Shown here piece after piece: positions 34,903-46,469 of a DNA stretch of 64,000 nucleotides (the stretch's first letter is position 1; every line of letters begins with the position of its first letter). Below the pieces are notes generated by a model that was given only the letters and a program-made list of their open reading frames with translations, did not search any database and had not been told where the DNA came from. Source of the stretch: Mytilus trossulus (lineage: Eukaryota > Mollusca > Bivalvia > Mytilida > Mytilidae); NCBI RefSeq assembly GCF_036588685.1, contig NC_086378.1, positions 14,115,578-14,179,577 on the forward strand. The letters are read 5' to 3'. A program made the position numbers and the translations under genes.

Positions 34903-37500
34903 ATGGCAGAAACTAAATCACTTTGGGATATGGAGAAACCCACTGCTGAAGACGCTTTAACAGAGGACAGCTCAGAATGACTATTAAACAATTGTACCAA
35001 GAATATTTAGCAGATAGAAAATCAAAAGCTAAAAGAACAACTGATATTTACCGAAATATAAAACAGAGCGAAGCGCGAATATATAAAATATATGTGTTGG
35101 TCTCATTACGTTTCAAGCTGAACAGAAATAGGCAATGCATATTAATAACGAACAGATGAAAGCAATATCTCAGCAACCACAAGGCTAGTAATAACTGCTT
35201 GGCGGAATTGATGGTCAGACCAATAAGATATTCAATGTTGTGGTGAGACAAATGGACAAGCTGACAACAAATGAGGAAGTTCTATCAGTTCGCATGAACC
35301 ATAAACCGCTCAAACTCTTTTTTTTTAAGAACATACTATAAACCTCTAGTACTAATCAAGGATACCAGCAAAAGGCTTATGTGTCTTCTTACACACTAAC
35401 CATCTACTATGAGTCAATAATATTTGGTTCAGATCAGCACACCATTACTGAAACTATTGTCTGCATGTGGTTCTATTTAGTTTCTCCAATGCTGAATGCA
35501 GTGCCTACTTACAGTATCATCCCCGTCGAGTCAAAGGCAAATCCCACATTTATCACTCCAATTATGACATCCTCGTCCGCTTCTTGAGCTCTAATATGCT
35601 TCCCATAACAGCATGTTGAATCCATTGACCGATCCAGGAAAGGGTAGAGGAAACAAAAAGAGTGTGACAATACCTTTTATTCAGACTTTTCCCTGGAAAG
35701 AGAATATACCCGATGGCAATAAATCTTTGTGCAAGAGACCGGAGCCAAAACTCACAGGTGCCAAAAATGCAAAAACTCAATTGAAGAGGATCCATCACTT
35801 GGGATGCGTTCATTTACCAATTTGAACGAACTGCAGGTAGATGACAATGGGAAATCAGGAAATATGTGTGTAGGCCCCAGATTGCCAGGCCGATGTTGGC
35901 TATGAGTAAGCTCGCATGGTAAACACAGATGAGGTTTCCAAGGCCTTAAAAAGACATTCATTTGGAGCAGCGCTTCAGCAAGAAATACAATCAAACCAGA
36001 TTGGAACCAAAACATTCCGTCGAGGATGTAAATATTCATGCAAGGCATGTAATAGAGGAGAACCCATAAACATTCACAAGGCGTTAAAACAATTGAAAAC
36101 CTCAAAAGCAAACCAGATGGCGATATATGGATAAAAAAGTGCCAATTATCACCATTGAAAAGTCTACTTTGCTGATGGTGCAGTATCACCGACCGATAAA
36201 GAAAATATGAGCAGTCCTTTGGATTTTGAGTTCCATAATCTCACACAAATTATCACAAAACAAGCTGATGTTATGCTTTCAACTAATCAGGATAACTTTG
36301 GATCAATATAATCTCGGTTCTTCTGATTAAAATATCATGGAAGATCACCAGTTCAATGGAAGATCACCTGATCAATATAAACGTGGAAGATCTCTTGAGC
36401 AATACATTTGCGGTAAATCGGCAGATGATGTACACATAAGCTTAATGCCTATCAATCAGCAACACCCCAACAAGCTAGAGATGATATATGCCCTAAATAC
36501 AACGATTAGTATCTCCACGGATAAACTCCAGAAATCCCGAATATTTCAGACAACGGTCACCTTCACCTGGATACGGACCAAATCAAAGGGTATCCCCAAC
36601 AATGGAGCAAAGGGTTGGGTCAGAAGAACAACTCAGATTCTAAGGTCTATTGGCCATGAAACATCACCATATCACAAAATCGAACAGAGGCCCACTGCCT
36701 CATCCAATATTGTCATCAGACGAACCATTTGAAAGAGCTTAGTAGTACGAGGTACTATACATGACCATAATGTGAGCATAATTGTGGACAATGCTGCAAT
36801 GATAACATTAGTAAATGAGAAATTAATTCCGGCAGAAAATGGAGATTTGGAGAACGTAACGCTACGTGGTTTGGGTTAACACCTTGTTATTAGGAAGATT
36901 ATAAGGAACGACTCTTGACATTAATAGAGTAAGCATACAATGGGATGTGTTCAAAGAGCCATTAACAGACGATGTTATACTTAGGCTAGATATTTTGGAC
37001 ACACTGATCGCAGTGATAAACCTGAGTACTTCCACAACTACCGTCAACAATAAAGTGATAAATGCGCCATTTGTTAATAGTGGAAAGGAGATTTTAACTC
37101 AGATAGTTTGCATAAAACAAACCATCAAAGTTCTGCTAAATTCAAACATGACTGTTAAAAACAAAAAAACGGGCTGACCAGGAGTGCATTTTAGGACCAT
37201 GCTCTCTGAAATGTTGCAAATTGGTTACGCACGTAGTTGGAAAAGGAGACAGTTGCCCCTTAACCATTTTAAATGATGGCAATCATCTAATCCGCCTGAA
37301 GAAAGGTACACATATTGATTACATAGAATAATTTGACGACGTAGTGGGTACGGCAGATGAAAACGCGATAAGTGACGTAAGACGTGGCATTGAAGCGACA
37401 CGATACAAAGGGCCCTCGGCACTGCCTCAAAGTTCAAATGAGTTATCTACTATTCCACCACATTTAACCGACCTATATTAACGTCAATCGACTCGTTTCA
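34903..37500 (+). pseudogene. Decayed Ty3/gypsy-type retroelement (gag remnant plus aspartic protease)
   Basis: A short open start at 34903 (MAETKSLWDMEKPTAEDAL) is followed by frames broken by stops and frameshifts. The clearest part is a protease-like stretch. VVRGTIHDHNVSIIVDNAAM (in frame after a TGA at 36730) has the setting of the retroviral-type D-[ST]-G-A active site, but reads DNAA. After a frameshift, the segment from 36944 with WDVFKEPLTDDVILRLDIL matches the usual distal ILG-x-D-x-L region with Gly replaced by Arg. A following linker with IPPHLTDLY resembles sequence between protease and reverse transcriptase, but no reverse transcriptase follows. Upstream, 35900-36730 may be gag; no CCHC zinc knuckle is visible. 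The element is inactive and truncated. LTRs were not recognised. Confidence 0.68.
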
Positions 37501-38925
37501 ACCTATTTCATTCCATCCATTAAAACTGAAAGCGTTTAAAGAACATTTACAATAACATGTAACATATTGATTAAAATTTAACATTTTGAATTTCACTATT
37601 TGTTTTTGTATATGCAGCCATATTCGCAACTTATGTGTTATAAAAATACCCAAATTATTTGTTTTATTCTTTAGAATTAATTGATAACAAATTCACTAAT
37701 TGTTTTTTATCAGGATTATTTATGATCGGTAATCCTTTGACACGTTGTTTTCTAGCGTCAAGATAATTGCCACTTAAATTTTCGACTATTTCTGTTTTAT
37801 TTCAACACTTCTATATTGACAATTTATTAACATTTTGTTCGTAAACAAAAGAAAACAAAAAGAAAAATATTGGCAGATTTTCATTTTGATATTAATATAG
37901 TACATTTCATTATATATAAATAAAACATTTTGCTTCATCGGGTTCCAGTATATTAATATATATATTTTTTCATATCTGTACCGTTCATAAGTCGGATTAA
38001 ACACATTTTCCAAATTATCCAATTTCTATTATTCAGACTTGGTGACATTCTTTATATTGTGGGTTTTACACTCCAGTCTTTAAAACAGGGCATTGTAAAA
38101 TAAGAACTCAATGTGTTATGAGTTTATCTTTTTGAAGTTTCTAATTCTTTGCACTATATTTGGAATATAATTTGTTGTACTAAATGTTAAGTTGGTCTGG
38201 CAGTGATTTTATTGTTAACAACGTTAACTAAAAACCTTAAATCCGACAATATACTGGTTTTACACTATTACATGTACAATTTCTGATATAATTGTGAGAC
38301 GTAGCCCTTTGTAATTACATGGCAACTCTACGTGTTTTACTTTACACGTGCAGCAGGATATGTTACCCCCTCAGAGCACCTGATGTTACCTCCGAATTTT
38401 GGTAGTTTTGCTTAGTTTTCTCTTGACAGTTAGGTATACTGTTCTTTGTCTTTTAATCGTTTTAGTTTTTGTCATTAATAGTGATGGTCTCTCGTTGCCT
38501 TAAGAGTTTCGATTATCCATTTGGTATTTTTCTGCAACATTTTACATATTATAAAATGGTTAACCGTAAATGATTTCACTAAACTAGACTAAACTCAAAC
38601 ATAAAAGTTAATACCAAACCGTCCCTCGTCACAAGATACAAGGCCAAGTCTTATGTTTTGGCCAGGTATTGTTTCCTTTTTTGGGTGGGAGAAAGGGGGG
38701 GGGGTCGTGTCCGCTTAGGTTTTTATATTGTTTATTGTTGTAGTGTGGTTATCGAAGGTATTTATCTTAATATCCTTATTTTCACATCCTATTGTTTAAT
38801 GTTTTGCGCATAAACTGCAAGATATACATGTAATTGCTACCGTTGTTGTTCTTCAGCTACAGGATATTATCACTCTTTCTGAGCACTATATATAATAGGC
38901 TATTATTAATCTTCCTGAGCACCAT
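37501..38925. other. No supportable gene
   Basis: AT-rich sequence, with a 12-G run near 38694-38705. From about 38860 degenerate precursors of the 32-bp satellite appear. Confidence 0.4.
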
Positions 38926-39350
38926 GCGAATATATTATTACTCTTTCTGGATACCGCATCAAGATATTATTACTCTTTCTGGATACCGTGTCAAGATATT
39001 ATTACTCTTTCTGGATACCGTGTCAAGATATTATTACTCTTTCTGGATACCGCATCAAGATATTATTACTCTTTCTGGATACCGTGTCAAGATATTATTA
39101 CTCTTTCTGGATACCGTGTCAAGATATTATTACTCTTTCTGGATACCGCATCAAGATATTATTACTCTTTCTGGATACCGCGTCAAGATATTATTACTCT
39201 TTCTGGATACCGCATCAAGATATTATTACTCTTTCTGGATACCGTGTCAAGATATTATTACTCTTTCTGGATACCGTGTCAAGATATTATTACTCTTTCT
39301 GGATACTGTGTCAAGATATTATTACTCTTTCTGGATACCGTGTCAAGATC
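38926..39350 (+). repeat. 32-bp satellite, about 13 copies
   Basis: CTCTTTCTGGATACC recurs every 32 bp (38941, 38973 and on). Copies carry GCATC, GTGTC or GCGTC at one variable site in the order A B B A B B A C A B B B B, which hints at a three-monomer higher-order unit. Because 32 is not a multiple of 3 and the monomer lacks stops, two forward frames stay open for 142-188 codons with a 32-residue period. These are not genes. Confidence 0.95.
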
Positions 39351-39419
39351 AAATTACTCTTTATGGGCACAATGGCAGTCTTTTATTTGAACAGTCTTAG
39401 GTTAAGAAAGGGTTGACTT

Positions 39420-39730
39420 GTTCAAACCAGTTTAACCCCGCCACATTCTGTATGTGCTTGTGCTTAGTCAGGAGCCTGTTTTTTATTGGTTCGTTTGTCG
39501 CTGTCTCATCTCTGTTTTGTGTTCATTCTTTTGCGCATAAATCAGACCGTTAGTTTTCTAGTTTGATTTGTTTCACATTTGTCATTTCGTGGCCCTGAAA
39601 GATGCGTTTGCAGTATAGAATATACTCATTGTTGAAGGCCGTACGGTGACCTATTGTTTATAATTTCAGTGTCGGTTTATTTCTTCTGATGATTTGTGTC
39701 ATTGGCATTCATACCACATCTACTTATCTT
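39420..39730 (+). repeat. Dispersed repeat family R2
   Basis: GTTTAACCCCGCCACATTC, CTTAGTCAGGAGCCTG, AATCAGACCGTTAGTTTTCT, TTGAAGGCCGTACGGTGACC and TGTCATTGGCATTCATACCA follow the family order. Confidence 0.9.
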
Positions 39731-39759
39731 TATATTAAGACATGGTCAAGTAAAAAGAT

Positions 39760-40075
39760 ATGACTCTTAAGATTATGAGATGCTTCAATAGACGATGGGA
39801 CATAATAAAGATAAACGATAGATTATACATGGGTAGCAATACATTATTAAGTATTGGATATTGTTTCGACTTAAGATCATGAGGTGCTTCAATAGACGAT
39901 GGGATATAATAAAAGATAAACGATATGTTATACATGGGTGGCAATACATTATAAAGTATTGGATATTGTTTCGATTTTAGATCATGAGGTGCTTCAATAG
40001 ACGGTGGGACATAATAAAAGGTAAACGATAGGTTATACATGGGTGGCAATAAACTATCAAGTGTTGACTTCTTGT
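39760..40075 (-). repeat. Three tandem copies of a 104-bp unit
   Basis: GACGATGGGACATAATAAAG at 39791 recurs as GACGATGGG at 39895 and GACGGTGGG at 40000. Shared flanks include GATCATGAGGTGCTTCAATA. The 137-codon minus frame across it repeats with the unit and is an artefact. Confidence 0.92.
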
Positions 40076-40789
40076 TTTTGGTACATGAAAATATAGCTGT
40101 GACTTTAAAAACAAAGTGTGTATTGAGTGATATGAACATAAAACGCACTGTAAAGGCAGCGTATAAAACAACTTTAGAACTGTTAGAAAGGTAGGTTTTT
40201 ACTTTGAAATCAATTGTCTACGTAATTACAGGTAAGTTAAGATATATTCTGAATATGCAGGTATGGTAATATATATAAGAGAGAAAACTTAAACAATGAT
40301 AATCGGCAATCTTCACTCACTACAAGAGCCGGAACCTACAAAAAATCAGAAAAAGAACATTGTTATTGGTCATACTTAACAACATATGAAAACAGAAATT
40401 CAATGACTAAATTGACTCATAACCTTTTTTTCATATCTCTATTACAAACCGTACACAATTATTTAAATTGAGATGGTATCCCGATATCTTGACAATTAAA
40501 AAAAGTTCGCATAGGAGATCAACTTGTAATGTGTTTTTGTGTAAAATATTTGATTATTATTTTTTTTTTTCATTTTGTAACTGTTAAATGTATTATTGAT
40601 TTTAGAATTGTAAATTATATCTGCGTCTGAACTTCCTAGGGACATACTGTTGAAATATTGGATCTTGGGATACCAGAATAGTCTAACTTGTAAGTTGTTT
40701 ACTGATTGTGTCCTATTCCCTATTGGGATATTTTGACTAAGTGTGGATTTGCAGGACAGTGGAGACGCTCACTCTGTTGTAGCTTCCAA

Positions 40790-40825
<36 letters not shown>

Positions 40826-41343
40826 GGTTTCATGCAGTTCCCTCAGTTTACGTTCTTTACCTTGATCTGTCTCTTCTGAATACGTTATGCGATTTAAACA
40901 TCGGTATACAACTGTTGTATCTAATGTAATCTATTGACACCGAAGGTTGACTTTTTAGTTTTACATTGTAAACAACAATTTCTCCTTTCAAGAAGGATAA
41001 GAGTTGATAAGGGGTTCATTGAACTTATCCTATATACATTAAAGAACCCTACAACAACCTGTGGTTGGTAAGTGTGTATCCTGTTGCAAGACTAATGTCC
41101 GTCTCTAATAATTATACCCTCATTAAGTGTATATGTTAAAATTTTCCTCCATTCATTGCTGTCCATCCTTGCTGTTGAAAATACTCATTTGATTAATTAT
41201 TTAAAAATATTCTCTTGATATATGAACCACATGACATCAACCAATCTATTAATTATTTAAGATTTAAAAAATGTTATGAGCTTGTCATCTGAAATGAGTA
41301 AATATATTTTTTTTTAATGTAAAAACTGAAGAAAAAGTAAAAA
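40076..41343. other. No gene seen; (CT)n tract at 40792-40822
   Basis: A perfect CT microsatellite of about 15 units is the only clear feature. If the 11-cysteine gene on the minus strand has a further exon, it would lie here; I found no convincing one. Confidence 0.5.
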
Positions 41344-43219
41344 CTAACCCCTTCCATTTTTATCACACGCTCCGGGTGAGGAAACCCACAAAGGGTGTCC
41401 ACTTCTGCAGTAAAACCATTCATTTCTGTTCTCTTCATCTAAACAGCCACAGGTTCCCCAAGGTAGAGATTGGCACATTACCTTACATCCGTCATCATCT
41501 AATGTCAAACGGGTTGTGTCCTCGCATGATCTTTCTTCTTTAAGTTCTGTGAATGCAAAATGTCAAATTCAAACAGGCAAATCAAACATTACCAAAAACA
41601 ATTCAATAAATACATTTCGCCATTTCGCCATTGTGCTTTGGTCATTTTCTGTATTCTTGACTTTCAATTTTGCTAATGTGCTTTGTCTATAGGCCATTTT
41701 GATTTTTCTTTATTGACATATTTGTTTGTTTTGTAGAGATTAAGATTACAACACAATGTTGACTAATGTACCACCTTTTTGACATTTTTTCCCTTTTATG
41801 TCTGTTTGTATTGTTCACACATTGTTTTCAACATGGAATTTTATGCGACTGTCCTACAAGTGAGAGGTTTAACTAGCTATTAAACCAGGTTTAATTCACT
41901 TTTTTCTAAATAAGGAAATTTCTGTACCAAGTCAGGAATTTGACAGTAGTTTTCGTTTCGTTTGATGTGTTTGAGCTATTGATTTTGCTATGTGATAAGG
42001 AGGTTCCAATTTTAATTTTCCTTCGTTGTTTTTATCTTACTTTTGACACAGCGCACAATACTCGTACAATCAAGAAAGTATTTTAGGAGGGGGATAGCTT
42101 ATTTTTCTTAATTCGAAAAAAAAACACCTTTAAATTCAAAATAAGAAAATTAAAAAAAACTGTCTGGGAATCACATATATCATTCTTATTGTTTTTTGTG
42201 AGTGTTGTTTTATTAATCCTTAATAATTACATATGATGTTTGTTTCAGTATAATACGTTATTCTGATAGGCTAACTGCACATCTCGATTAATTCCTCAAT
42301 TTACTTCATTACACATTATGATATCATTATTATTATTCTTGGTGACACACACGAGGTCCCACAATAAAGTGCACAGGTAAATTAAATAAAAACTTAATAA
42401 AAATCGTGTTACCAAGATTCCATCTTAAAAAAAAAAGTAATTATAAGTACAAATGAAGTACTGAATGCTACTTTTGTAACTTCATAGGGTTGTTAAAGTG
42501 TTGACCGTGCGCACATTTTTAGAATGAAGCGCTTCCGCGCCTCATACAAAATGTGCTTCGGTTAACGCTTTCACACCCTAATGAAGTTACAAAAAGAAGC
42601 ATTTAATTCTTAAATAAAAGATCTCTGAAGTTCAATTATGAAAAGTGTTTAATTAAAATGCGATAACTCAAGCCTCTTGGTTGTGAAGCGCGTGTATCTT
42701 AATAACCGCATAATGATCTTTGCATGCCTTGATTGACTTTATCATATGTTTGGCTGTTGTTTCGTCAAAGTACTCCAAAAATAAAACATGAACTCAGTAC
42801 ATTATTGTTCATGTAATTATAAGGTACAGAAACGGTCACGCCGCATATCGCGGGATTTCATATTTTGGTCATACGTACTATTTGATAATCAAAGATTTGT
42901 GAATTATGCTACAAACAGCTGTAATAAAATATCCACGACTCTTTTGTTTCCTTTCCAACCAAAAAAACCTTATAAAAATTCCTGCGTATCATTTTATGAA
43001 ACTATTTTGAGTATCAGACTATCATAAATACACGATGATTCGTATACGCTTGCCTCTTTTCCTAGTAAACATCTGACAACGGGCGTCCCTGAGATCCAGG
43101 ACTTGTGTACCATCCTGAATGGAACAGCATGCTGAATCCATACCAGCACATCTCCTATCAACTGGTCCCATTGATACAGTTCCTAATGCCAGAACAAACA
43201 GCAATATACTGGCAAGCAT
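41344..43219 (-). CDS. Secreted 11-cysteine peptide precursor (two exons)
   Basis: Exon 1 is 43219-43048: ATG, then a signal peptide with core LASILLFVLALGTVS and probable cleavage near residue 16-18, ending at donor AAGC|GTATAC. Exon 2 is 41546-41344: acceptor TTGCATTCACAG, stop TAG. The phase-1 join forms a Gln codon and gives 124 residues. Cysteines are at 24, 31, 32, 48, 65, 78, 82, 90, 92, 104 and 118. A basic stretch (RKRGK, 53-57) sits at the exon junction and could be a processing site between a 4-Cys and a 7-Cys part. Exon 2 includes CKVMCQSLPWGTCGC. I recognise no family. The odd cysteine number suggests a dimer or a missing exon; GGG|GTTAGT at the end of exon 2 could act as a donor instead of the stop. 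The donor of exon 1 is not strong, so an extra middle exon is possible. Host-defence or extracellular-matrix roles are guesses. Confidence 0.68.
41845..42035 (+). repeat. Dispersed repeat family R3
   Basis: CAAGTGAGAGGTTTAACTAG, CTGTACCAAGTCAGGAATTT and TGAGCTATTGATTTTGCTAT follow the family order. It lies in the intron of the 11-cysteine gene. Confidence 0.82.
42460..42610. mobile_element. Small palindromic MITE
   Basis: The left half TTGTAACTTCATAGGGTTGT..GTGTTGACCG..GCGCACATTTT and right half AAAATGTGCTTCGGTTAACG..CACCCTAATGAAGTTACAA are inverted complements with mismatches around a GCGCTTCCGCGCC core. Even the outer TGCTACTTTTG / AAAAAGAAGCA edges pair. It has no coding capacity and lies in the intron of the 11-cysteine gene. 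Confidence 0.85.
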
Positions 43220-44179
43220 TGTAATTCTTTAGTTTATCCTACAATTTACAATAAATAGATTTGGTGTTTTTACTGTCTTTTGATTGGTTAAAATTATAAG
43301 TTTATTTTCAATGTTGTCAGTTTTAATGGCGACACACCCACTCTGACGTTGTGCATTAATACACCAACATGTGTGTACGTTGTTATTGTTAATAGAAAAA
43401 ATATAAAAAGTGGTGCATGTGGAAATTACATTAAATATTGTTTTCGGAATAGCCTAAAAATTGTGCGGAATATGGTGTTTTTCCATATATTAAGTAAATA
43501 GTTATATTATAAATTGAATATTATTGAGGGCAACATAATCTATTTTGATGATAATTCTTGAACAATTTTATATTTGGTAGTACTTAGAAAGTGCTATTAC
43601 TATGTGTTATGCAATTACCGTAGACGTAACGGAGTGAGCTTGAATAATCACAGGTCGAAGAAACTACAATGGCAATTTGTTTTCTTAAATATAAAAATAA
43701 CGTTCTATTAAATATTTTCGTAGTTTGTCGAGTATATACCATATTTACCGGTTCTTTTTATCGACTATGATGTTCATTGTTATGCAGATTCTTCCATACG
43801 AGATATTCGTTCATAAGCGCAAAAAAAAAAACAGAGGAAAGGAACCCACAAGGAAGTTATACGTTTAAAAGAATCTGTCAAAAATCAGCATATTTTTGGA
43901 ACAAAATTTAATGTAACAAAGGAGGAGGAGTCTTTCTGCAGCCAAACCGTTATTAATTTCACCAACAACAATTTCTTGAATTCAACTGTTGATGATGATG
44001 TTTTGAATATTTCTCCCGCTTATTACACAACAGTAGAATAAAGTATTTGGCAAAAATTTCAAATATATATGATAAAAATATAAATTTGAAATATTTCTGT
44101 GCTAAATCACTCCTCTATCTTTTTTAAAATTATGCCAGTTTTACACAAAAACATTATTCGAATGAATTAATAAAATCAT
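43220..44179. other. No supportable gene; upstream of the 11-cysteine gene
   Basis: On the minus strand an acceptor-like TTGTAAATTGTAG lies about 20 nt before the ATG, so a 5' untranslated exon may lie here. Nothing else is seen. Confidence 0.4.
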
Positions 44180-44350
44180 TAGAGATACCAGGATTGAAAT
44201 TTTGTATTTGCACAATGTGCGTTTGATTTACAAAAAAATCAGTGTCGCTTGAATGAAATAAAGTAAAAAAGGTCAATTAAAGTATGAAGTTGAACAGCAT
44301 TGAGGATATTCCTAAAAATTTAGACAAATGCGGCTAAGGTAACTTATTCC
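44180..44350 (-). repeat. Dispersed repeat family R1 (diverged)
   Basis: AGAGATACCAGGATTGAAAT, AGTATGAAGTTGAACAGCAT and TTCCTAAAAATTTAGACAAA are the inverted R1 blocks. The GCGCGTC core is eroded. Confidence 0.75.
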
Positions 44351-44444
44351 TAAGGTAAAATAGCCTAAGTATTCAAATTATTAAAAGTTTTGTTTTACAG
44401 TTATTTATAATTATGAAAATATCAATGCTAAGTCATGTCAACAG

Positions 44445-44530
44445 AGAAGTTGATCTTTTGATTTTGCCATTTGGTAAGGGACTTTCCGTTTTGAATTTGC
44501 CTTGGATTGCAATATTTTTGTTATTATACT
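44445..44530 (+). repeat. Dispersed repeat family R3 (fragment)
   Basis: CTTTTGATTTTGCCATTTGG and GGACTTTCCGTTTTGAATTT match the R3 end. Confidence 0.75.
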
Positions 44531-45450
44531 TTTTTACCAACTTAATAAATTCGTTTTTAAATCCGAGAAAGCCTTAAAAATATAATATAACGCATCCATG
44601 AACATTTACCATTAATAATATCCTAAAACGATGCAAAGTGTTTTTTTTATTTTGGTTTATCCCGTTTCAACGTTACCACTTTTGTTACATTTTTTTACTT
44701 TAGGGTTTTAAAAAGTAAGTTGCATGTAAAACTGATAAAACAAATTGTTTGAAATACTTACACTTACATTGGTATATTTTTACTTTATATTTAGCATACT
44801 TTTTCAATAGAAATGAAATAGATATCAAAGATTATTGAGCTCATGAGCAACATTACAAACACAAAATTTTTCATAAAACTCCTTGTAACTAAGAATTGTA
44901 AAATTGTCCTAGAATATAAAATGCTAATAAATAAATAAGGTTTCTTACCGATATTAATGCAGATCAACTGGAAATGAAATCACTGAATGTTATTGTGTTT
45001 ATGGATATATATACCCGACCAGAAAATGTAATTAGGCGATTGAATCTGTAAATCGCAAAACTTTCGCTTTTTTAAGTAGATAGATAATAAATATTTAATA
45101 TATTTTACCTCAATATTGACATTAAACTAAAATATATGGAAAAATAAAATATTATAAATAATTCGTTTCCAGTGTCCAATATCCAATTTTATACCAATCA
45201 TTCGAAGGATCTGCAATTATATGTATTTTTATCATCACTTCGTGTAATCATGTAAACTCTAATGTCAAGTACGAAATATTTATTTTCAAAACGACATCTC
45301 GGTTGAATCACCGATATTTTTTAATCAGATTTTGCCGCTGAAACCCATTTTTACTTCAAAAGGTTAACTTTTTCGTTTAACTTATCAATTTGGTCAATTG
45401 AATAAATTAAAACAAAATAATTCCCACGTTATTGAATCTTGTTTGATATA
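44531..45450. other. No supportable gene
   Basis: AT-rich up to the TIR at 45451, with no ORF worth reporting. Confidence 0.4.
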
Positions 45451-45494
45451 CAGTGGAGATCACTTCTAACCTCTCATTGAATCTGTCAAGAGAA

Positions 45495-45910
45495 CTGTTC
45501 TAGAACAGTACGTAGAACTGTCAGTCTGACACCTTTTAGTCAGTTCTAGGTTAGAACTGTTCTAGCTAGAACTGATTTTGGTCAGTTCTACCTAGAACTG
45601 ATCCTGACAGTTCTACCCTAGAACAGTTTTAGACAGTTCTAGCTAGAACTGACCAAATATTTAGAACAGTTCTACCTAGAACTGATCCTTACAGTTCTAG
45701 CTAGAACTGACCATATATTTAGAACAGTTCTACGGTTAGAATTGATTTCTAATTCTACGGCTAGAATTGATTTCTAATCTACGGCTAGAATTGATTTTTA
45801 TAAATTCTACGGCCAGAATTGATTTATTAATTCTACGGCTAAAATTTAATTATAAATTCTACGGGTAAAATTGATTTAAAATCTTACGGCTAGAGTTGAT
45901 TTATAAGTTT
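45495..45910. repeat. Dyad-symmetric AGTTCTA/TAGAACT array, left copy
   Basis: Units such as CAGTTCTACCTAGAACTGA and AGTTCTAGCTAGAACTGACC are near palindromes of 17-19 bp repeated about ten times. They grade rightward into CTACGGCTAGAATTGATT units. The half-site CAGTTCTA also occurs in the terminal inverted repeat (ATCAGTTCTAACC), so the array may be amplified subterminal motif. Confidence 0.88.
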
Positions 45911-46024
45911 TAAGAACTCTTTGCCTTAATTATATAAAGGCTTGGGTAAAAAAAATTAAATTATGTAGAGTTTTTCTATTTTGTCGGTTTTATTTCAGAT
46001 TTATAATCGGCAAAAGAAAATTTT

Positions 46025-46290
46025 TAACCTGTTAACCCCGCCATATTCTGCATGTATGTGCCTGTTCCAAGTCAGGAGCATGTAAGGGCTCAACCATTTG
46101 ATTTTCGGGGGGGGGGGGAGGCTTTACATTGCACTAATTGTCTTATCGTGCCTTTTATAGCTGACTATGCGGTATGGGCTTTGCTCATTGTTGAAGGCCG
46201 TACGGTGACCTAAAGTTGTTAATGTATGTGTCATTTTGGTCTTTTGTGGATAGTTGTTTCATTGGCAATCATACCACAGCCTCTTTTTAA
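46025..46290 (+). repeat. Dispersed repeat family R2
   Basis: GTTAACCCCGCCATATTCTG, GTTCCAAGTCAGGAGCATG, TTGAAGGCCGTACGGTGACC and CATTGGCAATCATACCACAG follow the family order. It also contains a run of about 13 G near 46107-46119. Confidence 0.9.
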
Positions 46291-46469
46291 TAAACATAAA
46301 TTATTTGTTTTTCTTTCATTCTTTGTACATAAATTAGGCCGTAAGTATTAGGGAGGGGGGCATTATTATTTGAATTGTTTTACATTTGTTATTCCGGGAG
46401 TTAGGATGGCTCGTTATCACATAACAAAATTATCGGACCTCATTAACCAATATAATATATGTTTACGAG

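Noticed and set aside
35752..36189. 145-residue minus-strand frame with hydrophobic stretch
   Set aside because: It is antisense to the decayed retroelement and has no independent support.
38834..39416. Overlapping 188- and 142-codon open frames
   Set aside because: They are two frames of the 32-bp satellite with a 32-residue period.
46107..46119. G-run as a possible quadruplex
   Set aside because: A single homopolymer run inside an R2 repeat, without four separated G-tracts.
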